From Aplidium turbinatum (Eukaryota > Chordata > Ascidiacea > Aplousobranchia > Polyclinidae), in assembly GCA_918807975.1 (NCBI GenBank), contig OU964918.1, positions 38,238,477-38,302,476 on the forward strand: a DNA stretch of 64,000 nucleotides. Direction: 5' to 3'. The notes under the pieces are model-generated. The model searched no databases and was not told where the DNA came from. It worked only from the letters and a program-made list of their open reading frames with translations. Positions 62,435 through 64,000 of this stretch are shown here, one piece after another (position 1 is the stretch's first letter; each line of letters begins with the position of its first letter). A program made the translations under genes and the position numbers.

Positions 62435-64000
62435 CAGTGGTGCCGAAGTTAGTTGAGGATTGGGGGGGATAAATCAAAATTTTATCAAATTTTAGACGAT
62501 TTTGAACATTGGGGGGGATGCATATTTTTAAACACAATTTTAGTGGCAGTTTACTAGTATTAAGTTAATTAAACAATCACCGGACCTCGGTAAATTAGCT
62601 GCTAACAGCATAATATAGTCTACATAGAAGAAATCATGGAGATAAAAGTGCTCTTGTGAATGACTGCTGCAAGATTAAGAAACAAGCAAAGAAAAATTGG
62701 TACCTCCAGCGGGATTCGAACCTATGACCTTCCAATGAATACTTAGTTTTTCCAAAAAAAAACAGAAGTTATACTATTCTTCTTGCCCTCTCTTCACTAG
62801 AATCACTACACTTAGTGCACTATAGAACAAAGTCACTAGTCAGGAGACTGAAAACAATCGAAGATACAGAAGAACATTTATGGCAAAAATGATAACTTTC
62901 AAACACATCACAAGAACTTGCTACAACCGAACATATTGCGTCTTACGGTAGTGCGCATTGAAAACTCATTAGCACTGTTATTTATGCTGATGTCATTAAG
63001 AATATTGTCGTCAATGTTGCTAACTATGCTAGCATGCCACCTTTCCTGTCCCAAAGTATTTCTCAGCCAGGTTTTCAATTTACGAAGATTGGAAAAACAC
63101 CTCTCACAAGCAGTAGAGCTTACCGGGCAAACTAGGAGGATCTTAATCAGCTGGAGTATTTGAGAATAGAGAGGTTTTTCCAACTCGGACAATGCCTGGT
63201 AAGCTCTTTTAGCATCGTACAGAGATTTTGCTCCTGTTGCCTTTCTGAATGAATCAATTTGATAACTCATCGATTGTCTATTCAGCTCTGGATAATTTTT
63301 GACCATTTCAGGAACTAAGCCGGTCTTGAAAATTCGTGCAAGTTCTTTATATTTTTCCGAATCAGAATTCAGGCTACTTTCAAACCGTTCGGTCAGTTCA
63401 GAGATAACTCTGTCCATGAAATGATTGTAAAGTATTTTATAATGTAGTTGAGTGTCTGCAGTAGTTGCCATCGAGCTTCCACCCAATCTTTCTGGGACTC
63501 TTCTTTGCCGTGGTGCTTGCAAAGGCGTGACAAAATTAGCAGCAAATTTTTCCGGAAGCGAAACTGCATTTTTGTAATTGTTTTCAAATTCCAAAGGCGT
63601 GATAAAATTAACAGCAAATTTTTCCGGAAAAGAAACTGCATTTTTGTAATTGTTTTCAAACTCCAAATCACGATATTTCTCTCGAGTGATTTTCAGGGTT
63701 TGAAACAGCTTTTGACAAGAGTCATTGTCAAGCTTTTCTCCTTGCAACGTGATACTAAATTGCTCTATACGTGCCAAAGGCTTCAAAATCAGCACAAGTC
63801 CCAAATATGTTTCTGCAGTTTCTTAATTACTGCAGTACCGTGGCCAGTGGCCTGGTCCAACTCGTCCTAAATACCTTCAATGAAGGTCCTTCATTGTCTA
63901 GCGTCAAATCCAAGACAATTTAGAACTGTGATCAAACATCAATAAAAAAAACAACAGCAATTCAAGATGCTTGCAAACAACTAAATCGAAGTAAAACTTC
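62435..64000 (-). mobile_element. hAT element running off the window
   Basis: Low-coordinate end CAGTGGTGCCGAAGTTAGTT followed by GGGGGGGAT words. The high end lies outside the window. It carries the transposase at 62908-63804. A tRNA-like T-arm (GGTTCGAATCCCGC, minus) occurs near 62710. The target duplication cannot be checked here. Confidence 0.75.
62908..63804 (-). CDS. hAT transposase, C-terminal part (ZMYM1/THAP12-like)
   Basis: An open frame of 298 aa. The C-terminal region has CPVSSTACERCFSNLRKLKT and WLRNTLGQERWHASIVSNID, the hAT dimerisation domain as found in ZMYM1-like and THAP12-like proteins. Residues about 49-95 contain two tandem copies of LEFENNYKNAVS(F/L)PEKFA, an in-frame duplication of about 72 bp (63520-63665). 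The N-terminal catalytic part is not in this frame; the ATG used is simply the first in frame. Little decay suggests a young copy. Confidence 0.8.
   Translation of the reverse strand: MGLVLILKPLARIEQFSITLQGEKLDNDSCQKLFQTLKITREKYRDLEFENNYKNAVSFPEKFAVNFITPLEFENNYKNAVSLPEKFAANFVTPLQAPRQRRVPERLGGSSMATTADTQLHYKILYNHFMDRVISELTERFESSLNSDSEKYKELARIFKTGLVPEMVKNYPELNRQSMSYQIDSFRKATGAKSLYDAKRAYQALSELEKPLYSQILQLIKILLVCPVSSTACERCFSNLRKLKTWLRNTLGQERWHASIVSNIDDNILNDISINNSANEFSMRTTVRRNMFGCSKFL

Noticed and set aside
62700-62745. tRNA-like T-arm on the minus strand (GGTTCGAATCCCGC)
   Set aside because: The T stem does not pair and no D arm or acceptor stem is visible; at most a tRNA fragment inside a hAT element.
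1-64000. CRISPR arrays, bacterial operons, rRNA genes
   Set aside because: No regularly spaced direct repeats with unique spacers, no ribosome binding sites or operon structure, and no rRNA-like sequence; genes are intron-split.

Overview
This is a window of animal nuclear DNA. Its genes are split by GT-AG introns, the base composition is AT-rich, and mobile DNA fills most of the space. Nothing in it looks bacterial. The species cannot be fixed from sequence alone; frequent TAGGCCTA-like words, compact genes and the protein content suggest a marine invertebrate, perhaps a tunicate, but that is a weak guess.

Host genes: (1) 618-1266 (+), a small cysteine-rich coding remnant with a frame break; (2) 2591-5813 (-), a complete seven-exon mevalonate kinase gene of 400 aa; (3) 9623-11654 (+), a three-exon TMEM263 (UPF0444) orthologue of 122 aa, divergent from MVK; (4) 31250-51346 (+), a nine-exon gene spread over 20 kb for a 463-aa secreted or GPI/membrane-anchored protein with about nine LDL-receptor class A repeats; (5) about 51656-57202 (-), a tentative unnamed gene read only from splice-consistent exons, with a 4.5-kb nested transposon stack in one intron. 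Genes 4 and 5 appear to converge near 51.4-51.7 kb.

Mobile DNA: hAT-type elements dominate. Thirteen keep exact 8-bp target duplications that can be read directly, and several carry transposase C-termini. There are two clear parent/derivative relationships: a 2.0-kb element and a 438-bp derivative, and a pair of 514-bp copies with diverged relatives. A BEL/Pao LTR element lies at 20492-26546 (-) with 571-bp LTRs and an AGCTT target duplication; it is broken but young, and a third partial LTR lies close by. LINE reverse-transcriptase fragments sit in or beside the MVK and TMEM263 genes, and a tRNA-derived SINE family has copies at 6474 and 29032.

The most unusual parts are: two transposons with long terminal inverted repeats and unfamiliar proteins (40218-42491 with a TAA duplication and CACTG ends; 53516-56238 flanked by TA); an element seen as an 86-bp hairpin form (9795-9880) and a 4.5-kb form (52121-56578), both between 12-bp direct repeats containing TTTAATGG and both starting with the same 36-bp leader; a hammerhead-like core in the inverted repeats of the larger form; and a 590-bp TTAA-flanked near-palindrome whose centre looks like Tc1 ends.

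The host genes do not form a pathway. Mevalonate kinase acts in isoprenoid/sterol synthesis, TMEM263 is a small membrane protein, and the LDLRA protein is extracellular.
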